In this document: positions 1 through 8,033 of the stretch, one piece after another
Layout of the letters: every line of letters starts with the position of its first letter
How positions within the stretch are numbered: the stretch's first letter is position 1
Source: Spirochaetia bacterium UBA5763
GTDB lineage: Bacteria > Spirochaetota > UBA4802 > UBA5550
Direction of reading: 5' to 3'
NCBI GenBank assembly: GCA_002418835.1
Contig: DIEX01000023.1
Coordinates: 17,654-81,653 of the forward strand
Length of the DNA: 64,000 nucleotides
Translations under genes and position numbers: made by a program
The notes under the pieces: model-generated
Seen by the model: only the letters and a program-made list of their open reading frames with translations
What the model was told of the DNA's origin: nothing
Database searches by the model: none

Positions 1-59
1 TACTGGCGGGTATGCTGGCTCTGGCTTTCCAGGGTTTCAGCGGTATGATTCCGCTATAA
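1..59 (+). CDS. rnfA: RnfA C-terminus (partial; electron transport complex subunit A)
   Basis: The reading frame that ends in TAA at 57-59 encodes a hydrophobic tail ending in LAFQGFSGMIPL. This closely resembles the conserved C-terminus of RnfA/RsxA (LAFMGFSGLVKL in Escherichia coli, from memory). RnfA is a polytopic inner-membrane subunit of the Rnf complex, which couples ferredoxin:NAD+ electron transfer to ion pumping. Only the last 18 codons are in the window. rnfB follows 18 bases later, as expected for an rnf operon. Confidence 0.8.
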   Translation, partial: LAGMLALAFQGFSGMIPL

Positions 60-77
60 TGTTATAAAGGAGCAGAT

Positions 78-926
78 ATGATAACAGCAATATATGCAGT
101 ATTGGCGATGGTTGGATTAGGCATTTTTTTCGGCTTTTTCATATCATTCGCAAATAAGAAATGGGCGGTTGAAATTGACCCTCGAATTCATGAAGTTGAG
201 GATGCTCTTCCAAAAGGGCAGTGCGGCGCCTGCGGATATCCGGGGTGTATGGCTTACGCTGAAGCAGTTGTAACTAACGCGGATGTTCCGCCGAATCTTT
301 GTGCGCCGGGAAAAGATGCCGTAGCTCAGAAGGTCGCGGAAATTACAGGCAAAAAAGCTGAAGCTATGGAGCCGAAAATTGCCTTTGTAAGGTGTGCAGG
401 TACTTATGAAAAGGCAGTGAGAACATCTTTATACAAAGGTATATCTGACTGTGTTTCCGCTAATATGCTTCAGGGCGGAGATAAAGGATGTACATACGGA
501 TGTCTCGGTTACGGCACATGCGTTAAAGTATGTATGTTTGACGCACTAAAAATGAGTCCTGAGGGTATCCCTGTAGTTAATCCTGATAAATGTACAGGCT
601 GCGGAAAATGCACAACTGTTTGTCCGAGAGCAATAATTACGCTTGTATCTCCTGATGTTATGGTAAAAGTTAACTGTAACTCAAAAGATAAAGGTGCCGT
701 GGTCAGGAAGAACTGTAAAGCCGGATGTATCGGCTGTGGTCTCTGTGCGAAAGAGTGTCCCTATGGCGCGATTAAAATTGAGAATTTCCTTGCCATAGTA
801 GACAGTTCCATCTGTAAAGAAAAATGCTCAGATCCTGTCTGTCTGGCGAAATGCCCCACAAAGGCAATCCGGCCTGCAATATGGGGTGTTGTACCGGGTA
901 AAGAGGTGGCTGAAGCCCAGGTCTGA
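78..926 (+). CDS. rnfB: RnfB, iron-sulfur subunit of the Rnf complex (long, multi-cluster type)
   Basis: This 282-residue protein has an N-terminal membrane helix (about residues 3-24), then the Rnf-type CGACGYPGC motif with a downstream Cys (one 4Fe-4S site). Further cysteine groups follow: CTYGCLGYGTCVKVC, CTGCGKCTTVCP, CKAGCIGCGLCAKECP and CKEKCSDPVCLAKCP. It is much longer than the roughly 190-residue proteobacterial RnfB and resembles the clostridial/Thermotoga type with extra ferredoxin-like clusters. RnfB takes electrons from reduced ferredoxin at the inner membrane. AAAGGAG lies just before the ATG. It follows rnfA and is closed by a terminator, so it is the last gene of the operon. 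Confidence 0.93.
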   Translation: MITAIYAVLAMVGLGIFFGFFISFANKKWAVEIDPRIHEVEDALPKGQCGACGYPGCMAYAEAVVTNADVPPNLCAPGKDAVAQKVAEITGKKAEAMEPKIAFVRCAGTYEKAVRTSLYKGISDCVSANMLQGGDKGCTYGCLGYGTCVKVCMFDALKMSPEGIPVVNPDKCTGCGKCTTVCPRAIITLVSPDVMVKVNCNSKDKGAVVRKNCKAGCIGCGLCAKECPYGAIKIENFLAIVDSSICKEKCSDPVCLAKCPTKAIRPAIWGVVPGKEVAEAQV

Positions 927-948
927 TTACTGAAATCTCTATGTATCG

Positions 949-997
949 AAAAAACCGGGAATGACATGCTTTACTGGTGTCATTATCCGGTTTTTTT
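949..997 (+). terminator. Rho-independent terminator after rnfB
   Basis: The inverted repeat AAAACCGG-AATGACA / TGTCATTATCCGG is followed by TTTTTTT, 23 bases after the rnfB stop. The rest of the gap, to 1353, is AT-rich with no open frame I can support. It holds the palindrome at 1195 and presumably the promoter of the next gene. Confidence 0.85.
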
Positions 998-1194
998 ATT
1001 TTAAACCGTAATCCCGCTATTTTGAAATTTCTGCTCTGTATATAACTTCTGATCCCCGGGAATATTCCATCTGTAAATAATCGTTCATAATCTTCTAATA
1101 CTGTGATACAATCATTGTTGATGTAAGGTTTTTAATGGTAAACCAATATAATAATTTGAATTATAACAAAAAATTTAACTCATGATTAAATAAC

Positions 1195-1209
1195 TTGACT
1201 GTCAGTTAA
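1195..1209. promoter_or_regulatory. Imperfect palindrome TTGACT-GTC-AGTTAA upstream of the acyl-CoA synthetase gene
   Basis: The arms TTGACT and AGTTAA are reverse complements with one mismatch, separated by GTC. The left arm also resembles a -35 box. The site lies about 150 bases before the acyl-CoA synthetase ATG. Size and symmetry would fit a TetR-type repressor operator, a common arrangement for fatty-acid genes, but the regulator is unknown. I did not find the same site upstream of the other fatty-acid genes here. Confidence 0.35.
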
Positions 1210-1353
1210 ATAATAGCCATGATTATAAATCCGGAGTTGATAAACATTCACTGTTTTACCGGTTTATATTATATGTTTTATCACCGATTATTGCCCTTAA
1301 TCTGACTGCTTATAGTAGCAAAAAATAAAGATTAATACTAAGGGAGGTCCGTT

Positions 1354-3066
1354 ATGAACATGAAAAGACTAAGAAGCAATCAGCATCTCTATGCTGAAAA
1401 ACCCTGGCTTAAAGATTTTGATGATGATGTAATCAAATGGCATGATAAATGGGTGGAATTTTATGATAAAAAAGAGTTCGCTGATCCTGTATATCCCGCG
1501 ATACCTCTTAAAGATCTTTTTAATAAATGGGCTGAAGAGAAACCTGATAAAGATTATATAATTTTTAATGATACAAAGCTCAGCTATAAAATGGTTAATA
1601 CTCTTTCAAGAAAGCTGGCTAATGCTCTTATGGGATTGGGAGTTAAAAAAGGGGATCGTGTTGCAATTATGGCTCCTAACATCCCCCAATATATTATATC
1701 ACTTCACGCGTGCCTTAAATTCGGTGCTATTGAAGTCCCTGCCAATGTTTTATACACTGTTCCTGAACTGACTCATCAGTTTAAGGATAGCGGTACTGAA
1801 ACCGTAATTGTTCTGGCACCTTTTGCTGATAAAGCCATTAAAATTATGAAAGATACATCCTCACCTGTAAAACGTGTAATCGCAATACAGATTACCGGAG
1901 CACCTGTTGAATTGGAAAAAGGTGAAGGCATCTACGATTTCAATGAGATAATAGGACCCGCAAATGACGCTGAACCTGATGTGGCTGTTTATCCGTCAGA
2001 TATAAGTAAACTGCAGTATACAGGCGGAACAACAGGTGTCCCAAAGGGATGTGTACTGACAAATGAGATGAATATGACTCAGGTTGTGAGAACTTCTGAA
2101 TGGCTTGGCGTTGCAGTCCCGCCTGAAGATTTCAGAACATTATGTGCTATTCCGCTTAACCATATATATGGGTATAATGCCAATGTGAATGTGTGTTTAT
2201 ATAAGGGCGGTACAATTATTCTGGTCGCACAACCTACACCGGACAACCTTCTTGAAGCGATTAATAAGCATGAACCGAATCTCTGGGCAGCTGTGCCTGC
2301 TATGATTATCGGGCTCAACAATCATCCGGATATAGGTAAGTCGAAGATTAAATCAATAAAAGGAATTTTCTGCGGTTCAGCTCCTCTTGCGGTGGGCACA
2401 CTTCAGAAGTTTGAAGAACTATCTGGGGGACGTATTGTTGAGGGAGCCGGTATGTCTGAGACTATAAATATATTTACAGTAAACCCTGTGCGTACAAAGA
2501 GGAAATTCGGAAGCTGCGGTATAATCTGGCCTGATACCGATCTGGTTGTAGTTGATGTTGAATCCGGTACAAAAGTTATGGGCCGTAATGAAGAGGGTGA
2601 GCTTATCGGCCGGGGGCCGCAGTTCATTAAAGAGTACTGGAATAACAAAGAAGAGACAGATAAAACCGTGAAGGACGGCTGGGTTTATACCGGTGATATA
2701 GTGAAGATAGATGAAGAGGGATTCCTGTTTATTCTTGATCGGAAAAAAGATATGATAATTGTGAATGGTATGAACGTATACCCCAGGGATATAGATGAGG
2801 TAATGTTTAAACATCCGAAAGTCGTTGAAGTCTGCACAATAGGTATTCCTGACGAAAAACAGGGGGAATCTGTTAAAACTTTCCTTGTCGTGAAGCCTGG
2901 TGAAACTCTCACAGCTGATGAAGTTATTGCATACTGCCGCGAACAGCTTGCTCCTTACAAGGTTCCCAGGTTTGTGGAATTTGTTGAAGCAATTCCACGT
3001 ACGGCAGTAGGGAAAGCTGACAGAAAAGTTTTAAAACAGAAAGAGCTTGAGAAGTTCAAAAACTGA
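1354..3066 (+). CDS. AMP-forming acyl-CoA synthetase (fatty-acid CoA ligase-like)
   Basis: This 570-residue member of the ANL adenylating enzyme superfamily activates a carboxylic acid to acyl-AMP and then acyl-CoA. Visible motifs are the phosphate-binding loop YTGGTTGVPKG (about residues 222-232), the acyl-adenylate motif GAGMSE, YTGD, the hinge region LDRKKDMIIVNGMNVYPRDI, and the C-terminal PRTAVGKADRK carrying the catalytic lysine. The length fits FadD-like ligases, but chain-length preference cannot be read from sequence. AGGGAGG precedes the ATG. A second in-frame ATG at 1360 is less well placed. The gene stands alone after the rnf terminator and probably feeds the beta-oxidation genes elsewhere in the window. 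Confidence 0.9.
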   Translation: MNMKRLRSNQHLYAEKPWLKDFDDDVIKWHDKWVEFYDKKEFADPVYPAIPLKDLFNKWAEEKPDKDYIIFNDTKLSYKMVNTLSRKLANALMGLGVKKGDRVAIMAPNIPQYIISLHACLKFGAIEVPANVLYTVPELTHQFKDSGTETVIVLAPFADKAIKIMKDTSSPVKRVIAIQITGAPVELEKGEGIYDFNEIIGPANDAEPDVAVYPSDISKLQYTGGTTGVPKGCVLTNEMNMTQVVRTSEWLGVAVPPEDFRTLCAIPLNHIYGYNANVNVCLYKGGTIILVAQPTPDNLLEAINKHEPNLWAAVPAMIIGLNNHPDIGKSKIKSIKGIFCGSAPLAVGTLQKFEELSGGRIVEGAGMSETINIFTVNPVRTKRKFGSCGIIWPDTDLVVVDVESGTKVMGRNEEGELIGRGPQFIKEYWNNKEETDKTVKDGWVYTGDIVKIDEEGFLFILDRKKDMIIVNGMNVYPRDIDEVMFKHPKVVEVCTIGIPDEKQGESVKTFLVVKPGETLTADEVIAYCREQLAPYKVPRFVEFVEAIPRTAVGKADRKVLKQKELEKFKN

Positions 3067-3094
3067 TACTTTAATTTTGTAGACAATAACAGCT

Positions 3095-3131
3095 ATGCCG
3101 TTTAAATTGCATCCAGTAATTTAACCGGCAT
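3095..3131 (+). promoter_or_regulatory. Hairpin just upstream of the rsmG-spoU fusion start
   Basis: ATGCCG-T-TTAAATT and AATTTAA-C-CGGCAT form a 13-bp stem with one mismatch and a 9-base loop, ending 9 bases before the ATG at 3141. There is no T-run, so it is not a standard terminator. It could be an operator or a translational control hairpin. Confidence 0.45.
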
Positions 3132-3140
3132 GGTAATATA

Positions 3141-4604
3141 ATGATCGAAAAAAGAATCAGGGAATTATTTAAAGAAGCGGGACTCCCCGTTTCTGAAAAA
3201 CAGGTCTCCCAGTTCGCGCTGTATTATAATCTTGTAAATGAAAACAATGATGACAATGACCTTACCCGCATTAAAGGGGAGGATGGCTTTGTCATAAAGC
3301 ATTTTATAGATTCCATATACTGCCTTAAGTATATAACACTTCCCGGTTCAATTGTGGACATCGGAACAGGTGCCGGTTTCCCCGGAATTCCGCTGAAGGT
3401 CATGAATCCTGATCTAAGAATTATACTGGCCGAGCAGAGAAGCCGCAGGGTGGATTTTCTTAAACTCGCAGTAAAGGAACTGGGACTTGCAAATGTTGAA
3501 TTTTACCCCCATAAGGTTACTGAAAAATCATTTTTCGATGTTGAAGGTGTGGTTACCCGCGCGCTTGAAGATGCACCTGTTACGCTGGAACGTGTTGAAC
3601 ATTTTCTCCCTGCCGGTGGAGTTGTTATTCTGCTTAAAGGTCCTGACGCTGAAGGTGACATCAGGGCTCTCTCTGATAAAAACAGTGAAGTCTTTACTCT
3701 TGAAACTGATGAAGAGTATACACTTCCCGGAACTGATTACAGGCGAAGGCTTCTCCTCTTCAGAAAAGATCGTGAAACATTCCGCAAAATATACAAGATA
3801 ATGAAAATAGAAAATGAAACTCCAGGTGTGGCCGTAACATCTGAGGAAAATAGAACATTCAAAGATGTAAGAAAACTCACAGCCGGGGACGGAATCCGGA
3901 AGGGGAACGCTGTAACCATACCCGGGAAAAAAATTATCCGCGATTTTCTTTCCCGTTACAGCGGAAAAGAGCAGAAGATGATCCTTCCTGATGATTACAT
4001 GGAAACAGATTCATCTTTTGATGAAATTATTTCAGGTTTCAGAAAAAGGGGGACACTATTTATTTTCAAAAGATCCCTTTTTAATGATGTTGATATTTCT
4101 GCGACGAGATCTCCCATACTGATTGCGGAGCTTCCGGAGATAGAGGAGTGGGATGGCAGTATTATCAGCGGATGCAACCCTGTTATACCGTTTCAGGATC
4201 CCCTTAATGTTGGAGCTGCTGTGAGGTCAGCAGCGGGTTTCGGAGTTAAGAGAATAATACTGACAAAAGATGCGGCCAACCCGTATCATCCTAAAAGCAT
4301 AAGATCATCAGCAGGTGCTGTCTTTGAACTTGAATTTGTCCGCGGGCCGAGACTTGAAGATTTTTCTGAAATTTTAATTTACTCTGATGAGAAAATTTTC
4401 ACCCTTGATACATCAGGCTCCCCGCTGAACACTATTTCTTTCCCTGAAAAATTTATTGTAATACCGGGAATTGAAGGACCGGGTCTCCCTGATAATCTTA
4501 AAACTGATGCAGTTTCAATTCCACTATCTGACAGTATAGAGTCACTTAATGCTGCAGTTGCATTATCAGTTTTTCTCTATCAGTGGCGGGTAAAAAGAAT
4601 TTGA
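3141..4604 (+). CDS. rsmG: Fusion protein: RsmG 16S rRNA m7G methyltransferase + SpoU/TrmH-family RNA methyltransferase
   Basis: The 487-residue protein has two parts. Residues about 1-215 match RsmG (GidB), which methylates G527 of 16S rRNA: the conserved DLTRI and HFIDSI segments and the SAM-binding motif IVDIGTGAGFPGIPL followed by LAEQRSRRVDFL. Residues about 340-487 are a SPOUT (SpoU/TrmH) domain with all three motifs: FQDPLNVGAAVRSAAGFG (motif 1, Asn and Arg), VIPGIEGPGLP (motif 2) and IPLSDSIESLNAAVAL (motif 3). The roughly 120-residue linker resembles the substrate-binding N-domain of TrmH enzymes. Both enzymes are normally separate proteins. No stop or frameshift lies between the parts. 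Confidence 0.9.
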   Translation: MIEKRIRELFKEAGLPVSEKQVSQFALYYNLVNENNDDNDLTRIKGEDGFVIKHFIDSIYCLKYITLPGSIVDIGTGAGFPGIPLKVMNPDLRIILAEQRSRRVDFLKLAVKELGLANVEFYPHKVTEKSFFDVEGVVTRALEDAPVTLERVEHFLPAGGVVILLKGPDAEGDIRALSDKNSEVFTLETDEEYTLPGTDYRRRLLLFRKDRETFRKIYKIMKIENETPGVAVTSEENRTFKDVRKLTAGDGIRKGNAVTIPGKKIIRDFLSRYSGKEQKMILPDDYMETDSSFDEIISGFRKRGTLFIFKRSLFNDVDISATRSPILIAELPEIEEWDGSIISGCNPVIPFQDPLNVGAAVRSAAGFGVKRIILTKDAANPYHPKSIRSSAGAVFELEFVRGPRLEDFSEILIYSDEKIFTLDTSGSPLNTISFPEKFIVIPGIEGPGLPDNLKTDAVSIPLSDSIESLNAAVALSVFLYQWRVKRI

Positions 4605-4704
4605 CAGGCTGAGTACCATAAGTAATACAATTTCTGGTTCCGGAGTTTGTTTTCTTTAAACCCAGTGAACTATAGCAGATTACGATTGAATTAGAACATC
4701 AAAT

Positions 4705-4789
4705 TGTCATTTCGAAGAAGCGTCAGCGACTGAGAAATCTATATTTCAACAATAATTTCTTAGATTTCTCACATACGTTCGAAATGACA
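4705..4789. repeat. REP-like intergenic palindrome (TGTCATTTCGAA type)
   Basis: TGTCATTTCGAA...TGAGAAATCTA is mirrored by TAGATTTCTCA...TTCGAAATGACA around a short AT-rich centre, in the gap before apt. It belongs to the widespread class of extragenic palindromes starting GTCATT. Related elements lie at 31636, 46198 and 56287. Confidence 0.75.
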
Positions 4790-4856
4790 TTGCCCTAATC
4801 ATTTCGTAAACATCTGCAATAAAGAGTTTAAAACATAAATCAGTAAGGAGCCGGTA

Positions 4857-5384
4857 ATGACAATTAAATCGAAAGTGAGAACAATCCCCGATTTTCCGCA
4901 TAAAGGTATATTGTTCAGAGATGTAACTACATTGATAAAGGATGCTGAAGGTTTTAAGGAAGTTATCGATAAACTTGCTGAAAGATATAAAGGTGTGGAA
5001 ATAGATTACATAATGGGTATGGAAGCCAGAGGCTTTATCATTGGCGGTGCACTTGCATATGCCCTTGGTAAAGGATTTATACCGGTACGTAAACCGGGAA
5101 AACTCCCCTCGGAATCGATTTCATTTGAATATGAACTTGAGTATGGTAAAAGCACTCTCGAAATTCATACTGATGCAATAAAAAAAGGGGACAGGGTTCT
5201 TATAATTGATGATCTTCTTGCTACAGGCGGGACTGCTTATGCGGCGGCAAAACTTGCTGAGCAGCTTGGCGGGGAAGTAGTTGAAATGGCTTTTATAATT
5301 GATCTTCCTGATATCGGTGGGAGGAAACGGCTTACAGATGTCGGCTACAAAATTTTCAATCTCATCGAATTTGAAGGTGACTGA
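4857..5384 (+). CDS. apt: Adenine phosphoribosyltransferase
   Basis: This 175-residue protein has the usual length for Apt, which converts adenine and PRPP to AMP in purine salvage. It shows the N-terminal DFPHKGILFRDVT segment, EARGFIIGGALA, the base-side segment RKPGKLPSES, and the PRPP-binding motif VLIIDDLLATGGTA. AAGGAG lies 6 bases before the ATG. Cytosolic. It sits alone between an REP-like palindrome and the HtrA gene. Confidence 0.96.
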   Translation: MTIKSKVRTIPDFPHKGILFRDVTTLIKDAEGFKEVIDKLAERYKGVEIDYIMGMEARGFIIGGALAYALGKGFIPVRKPGKLPSESISFEYELEYGKSTLEIHTDAIKKGDRVLIIDDLLATGGTAYAAAKLAEQLGGEVVEMAFIIDLPDIGGRKRLTDVGYKIFNLIEFEGD

Positions 5385-5517
5385 TTTATATTCAATGTAA
5401 CATGGGAATTAAATTCTTTTCATATTAAAAATGTGCCAAAGGAAAAAACATTACGGTAAACTCTTCGTGATGAAACTGTTACTTTGTGGGCATCCCCAAT
5501 ATTAAAGGAGTAATTAA

Positions 5518-6636
5518 ATGATTAAAAAATTCGCAGGGGTGATTACATCAATCCTTATCACTTCCACCGCACTTCTTGCAGACACTTCTTTCCTCGCTGA
5601 GACAGAGATTGAATCTCCTCTAAAAAAAAATTCATCCAGCTCAATAATTCATGAACTTCAGAATGCATACCACGGGATCTATAATGAGTACAAGGACTCC
5701 GTGGTTTTTATAAGTACAGAAAAAACAGTTAACGTTAAGGGAATCAATCCTTTTACGGAGGATCCTGTTTTCAGGGAATTTTTTGGAATGAAAAACACAC
5801 CTCCGAAAACACGGAAGGCCAGGGGCCTCGGCACCGGATTTATTATTTCAAGCGATGGTTATATCTGCACCAATCACCACGTTGTGCAAAATGTTGATAC
5901 TGTAACAATTACTGTATCATCAAAGTCATACGAAGCTCAGATTATCGGTTCGGATGCTGTTACAGATATCGCACTGCTGAAAATTAAAGGTGGAGGGAAG
6001 TTCAAGCCTGTACATTTCGGTAATTCAGATGATGTGAAAGTTGGTGACATTGTTGTCGCAATAGGTAATCCCTTCGGTCTTGATAAAACATATACCTCCG
6101 GTGTTGTCAGCGCAACAGGGAGAAACCAGCTTGACCCTAACGGGAATGTGCATATCCAGACAGATACAGCAATAAACCAGGGGAACTCCGGAGGCCCGCT
6201 GATCAATATTGACGGCGAGGTCATCGGAGTCAACAGGGCGATCTATTCCAGTACAGGGGGGAATATAGGCATAGGGTTCGCAATTCCGATTAATAATGCA
6301 AAGGACACAATAATACAGATAAAAAAATACGGTAAAGTCAGGCGCGGATTTATCGGAATAAATATTGCTCCTCTCTCTGCTGATCACGCAAAGGAACTTG
6401 GCCTGAAAAACAGCGATGGCGTCCTCGTGGGGGGAATTATTAAGGACGGCCCCGCGCAGAAAAGCGGGATAGCGGAGGGTGATGTTATTCTTAAGATTGA
6501 CGGAGTAGATGTTAAGGATGGTATAGCTCTCGTAAAGAATATCAGCGCAAAGGAGATCGGATCAACTGTGAAGCTTTCTTTATGGAGGAAAAAGGCTTTA
6601 ATAGAAATCACTGTTGCTGTTAAGGAGAGGCCATAG
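5518..6636 (+). CDS. HtrA/DegP-family periplasmic serine protease (one PDZ domain)
   Basis: This 372-residue protein starts with a signal peptide or membrane anchor (about residues 1-21). A trypsin-like domain follows, with an apparently intact triad: His121 in TNHHVV, Asp150 in TDIALLK and Ser224 in GNSGGPL. One PDZ domain covers about residues 275-370. A single PDZ makes it closer in layout to DegS than to two-PDZ DegP, so I give no specific symbol. The family degrades misfolded envelope proteins or cleaves a signalling substrate. AAAGGAG precedes the ATG. A bidirectional terminator follows. Confidence 0.93.
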   Translation: MIKKFAGVITSILITSTALLADTSFLAETEIESPLKKNSSSSIIHELQNAYHGIYNEYKDSVVFISTEKTVNVKGINPFTEDPVFREFFGMKNTPPKTRKARGLGTGFIISSDGYICTNHHVVQNVDTVTITVSSKSYEAQIIGSDAVTDIALLKIKGGGKFKPVHFGNSDDVKVGDIVVAIGNPFGLDKTYTSGVVSATGRNQLDPNGNVHIQTDTAINQGNSGGPLINIDGEVIGVNRAIYSSTGGNIGIGFAIPINNAKDTIIQIKKYGKVRRGFIGINIAPLSADHAKELGLKNSDGVLVGGIIKDGPAQKSGIAEGDVILKIDGVDVKDGIALVKNISAKEIGSTVKLSLWRKKALIEITVAVKERP

Positions 6637-6654
6637 TCCAATTTTCCGGAGGAG

Positions 6655-6687
6655 AAAAAAAAGACCGCCTGAATGCGGTCTTTTTTT
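6655..6687. terminator. Bidirectional terminator between htrA and the convergent TPR gene
   Basis: AAAAAAAAGACCGC-CTGAAT-GCGGTCTTTTTTT is a GC-rich stem with A- and T-runs on both sides, so it can end transcription from either strand. It lies between two convergent genes. Confidence 0.92.
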
Positions 6688-6705
6688 ATCGGGAGATACG
6701 GCTTT

Positions 6706-7959
6706 CTAAAGTTCAGCCATGTTCTCCTCTTCATTGTCATATTCGTCATCAGTTTCATAATATGATTTGCGGTTGTTAATATCATAGTCAGCTTTAACAG
6801 TCTTTGATTTTCCCGATTCGTATCCGCTGTCTGAACTCTCTGAATCCTCAGTATTCTCTTTCAGTTCTTCATCCGGAAGAGTGGTGTCGTTCTTTTTGTA
6901 TTTATAGAGCATTTCTTTTGTGCTCATCTCTTTCCACTGTTTTGCCTTTGTCGCATATTTACCATTAGGATAGGTATCGAGGTAAGACTGAAATTCTCTT
7001 GCCGCAAGGTCATAGTTTTTTGCAATAAAGTAGGCATAACCTGTTTTAATCATTGCGTCCTGGTCTTTATGATTATATCCGTTGGATAACGTCCTTTTAA
7101 AATATGAAATTGCGTTGTCATACTGTTTCAGCGCAAAGTATGATTCTCCGATCCAGTATAGCGAGTTTTCAGCCTTGGAATCACCGGGGAACTGGTTCAG
7201 ATATTTTCTGAAGTATTCAATAGCCGGATAATATCTCCCTTTCCGGTAGTTATTTATTCCGCTGTCATAAAGCTGTCTGTCATAAGATTTGGTAATATCA
7301 TTGGTATAATAACTGAAGTTGGAGTAATACTTCAGGAAGTGATCGTAAAGATCATAAGCCTGGGAGTCTCTGCCCATTCTTTTATAAGTTCTTGCTTTGC
7401 CAAGTATTGCCTCCTCATTGTTGCCGTTTTCAGCAAGCGCCAGATCAAACATTCTTTTTGAGCTGTCAAGCTCACCCCGCTTCAGGTAAGTATGGCCGAG
7501 TTCTGTGTAAATCCGGCTCCTGAAATCTTTGTTGTCTGAAAAATTGAGAAGACCAAGAAGCTGATGAATCCCTTCTTCGTCATATCTTTTCATTATCTTC
7601 AGCCTGGCCACTCTGGCTTTGATATCCTGTTCAGTTTCAGCAGGAATTTTATCGTTATTTTTCAGGAGATAGATATATTTAAGATAAGCGAGCCTGTTGA
7701 GGTTGAGTTTTTCATACCCTTGAGCTATGTAATAGTATGCTTCAAAGGCGGATTCTGTCTTAGGGTATTTAGCAATAACTTTTGTAAAGATTTCAATTGC
7801 CCTGTTTATTGATTCGGCTGTGCCGCGTTCGTATGACATCTTTGCTTCAACAATCAGCTCTTTTGCCTCTCTTTCAGGTTTGACAAATGAGTCGTAATAA
7901 GCAAAAAGACCGATCCCCGTAAAAATCATGATCACACCGACCAGTATCCACTGTTTCAT
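6706..7959 (-). CDS. Membrane-anchored TPR protein with an acidic C-terminal tail
   Basis: This 417-residue protein has one N-terminal membrane helix (about residues 4-22), probably an uncleaved anchor with the rest in the periplasm. A long helical part follows with several tetratricopeptide-like repeats, for example around YYIAQGYEKL, YTELGHTYLKRG and YWIGESYFALKQYDNA. The last 60 residues are low-complexity and rich in Asp, Glu, Ser and Tyr. The repeats resemble those of YbgF/CpoB- and BamD-like scaffolds, but there is no specific match. GGAG precedes the ATG. It is downstream of the fibronectin-like protein gene with a 74-base gap, probably one operon. Confidence 0.8.
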   Translation of the reverse strand: MKQWILVGVIMIFTGIGLFAYYDSFVKPEREAKELIVEAKMSYERGTAESINRAIEIFTKVIAKYPKTESAFEAYYYIAQGYEKLNLNRLAYLKYIYLLKNNDKIPAETEQDIKARVARLKIMKRYDEEGIHQLLGLLNFSDNKDFRSRIYTELGHTYLKRGELDSSKRMFDLALAENGNNEEAILGKARTYKRMGRDSQAYDLYDHFLKYYSNFSYYTNDITKSYDRQLYDSGINNYRKGRYYPAIEYFRKYLNQFPGDSKAENSLYWIGESYFALKQYDNAISYFKRTLSNGYNHKDQDAMIKTGYAYFIAKNYDLAAREFQSYLDTYPNGKYATKAKQWKEMSTKEMLYKYKKNDTTLPDEELKENTEDSESSDSGYESGKSKTVKADYDINNRKSYYETDDEYDNEEENMAEL

Positions 7960-8033
7960 TGCATTCTCCTCAAAAACTTATTCAGCAAGCGTATATAAAA
8001 TAAGATAATAACCGTTTAAAGACAAAAGATTTT

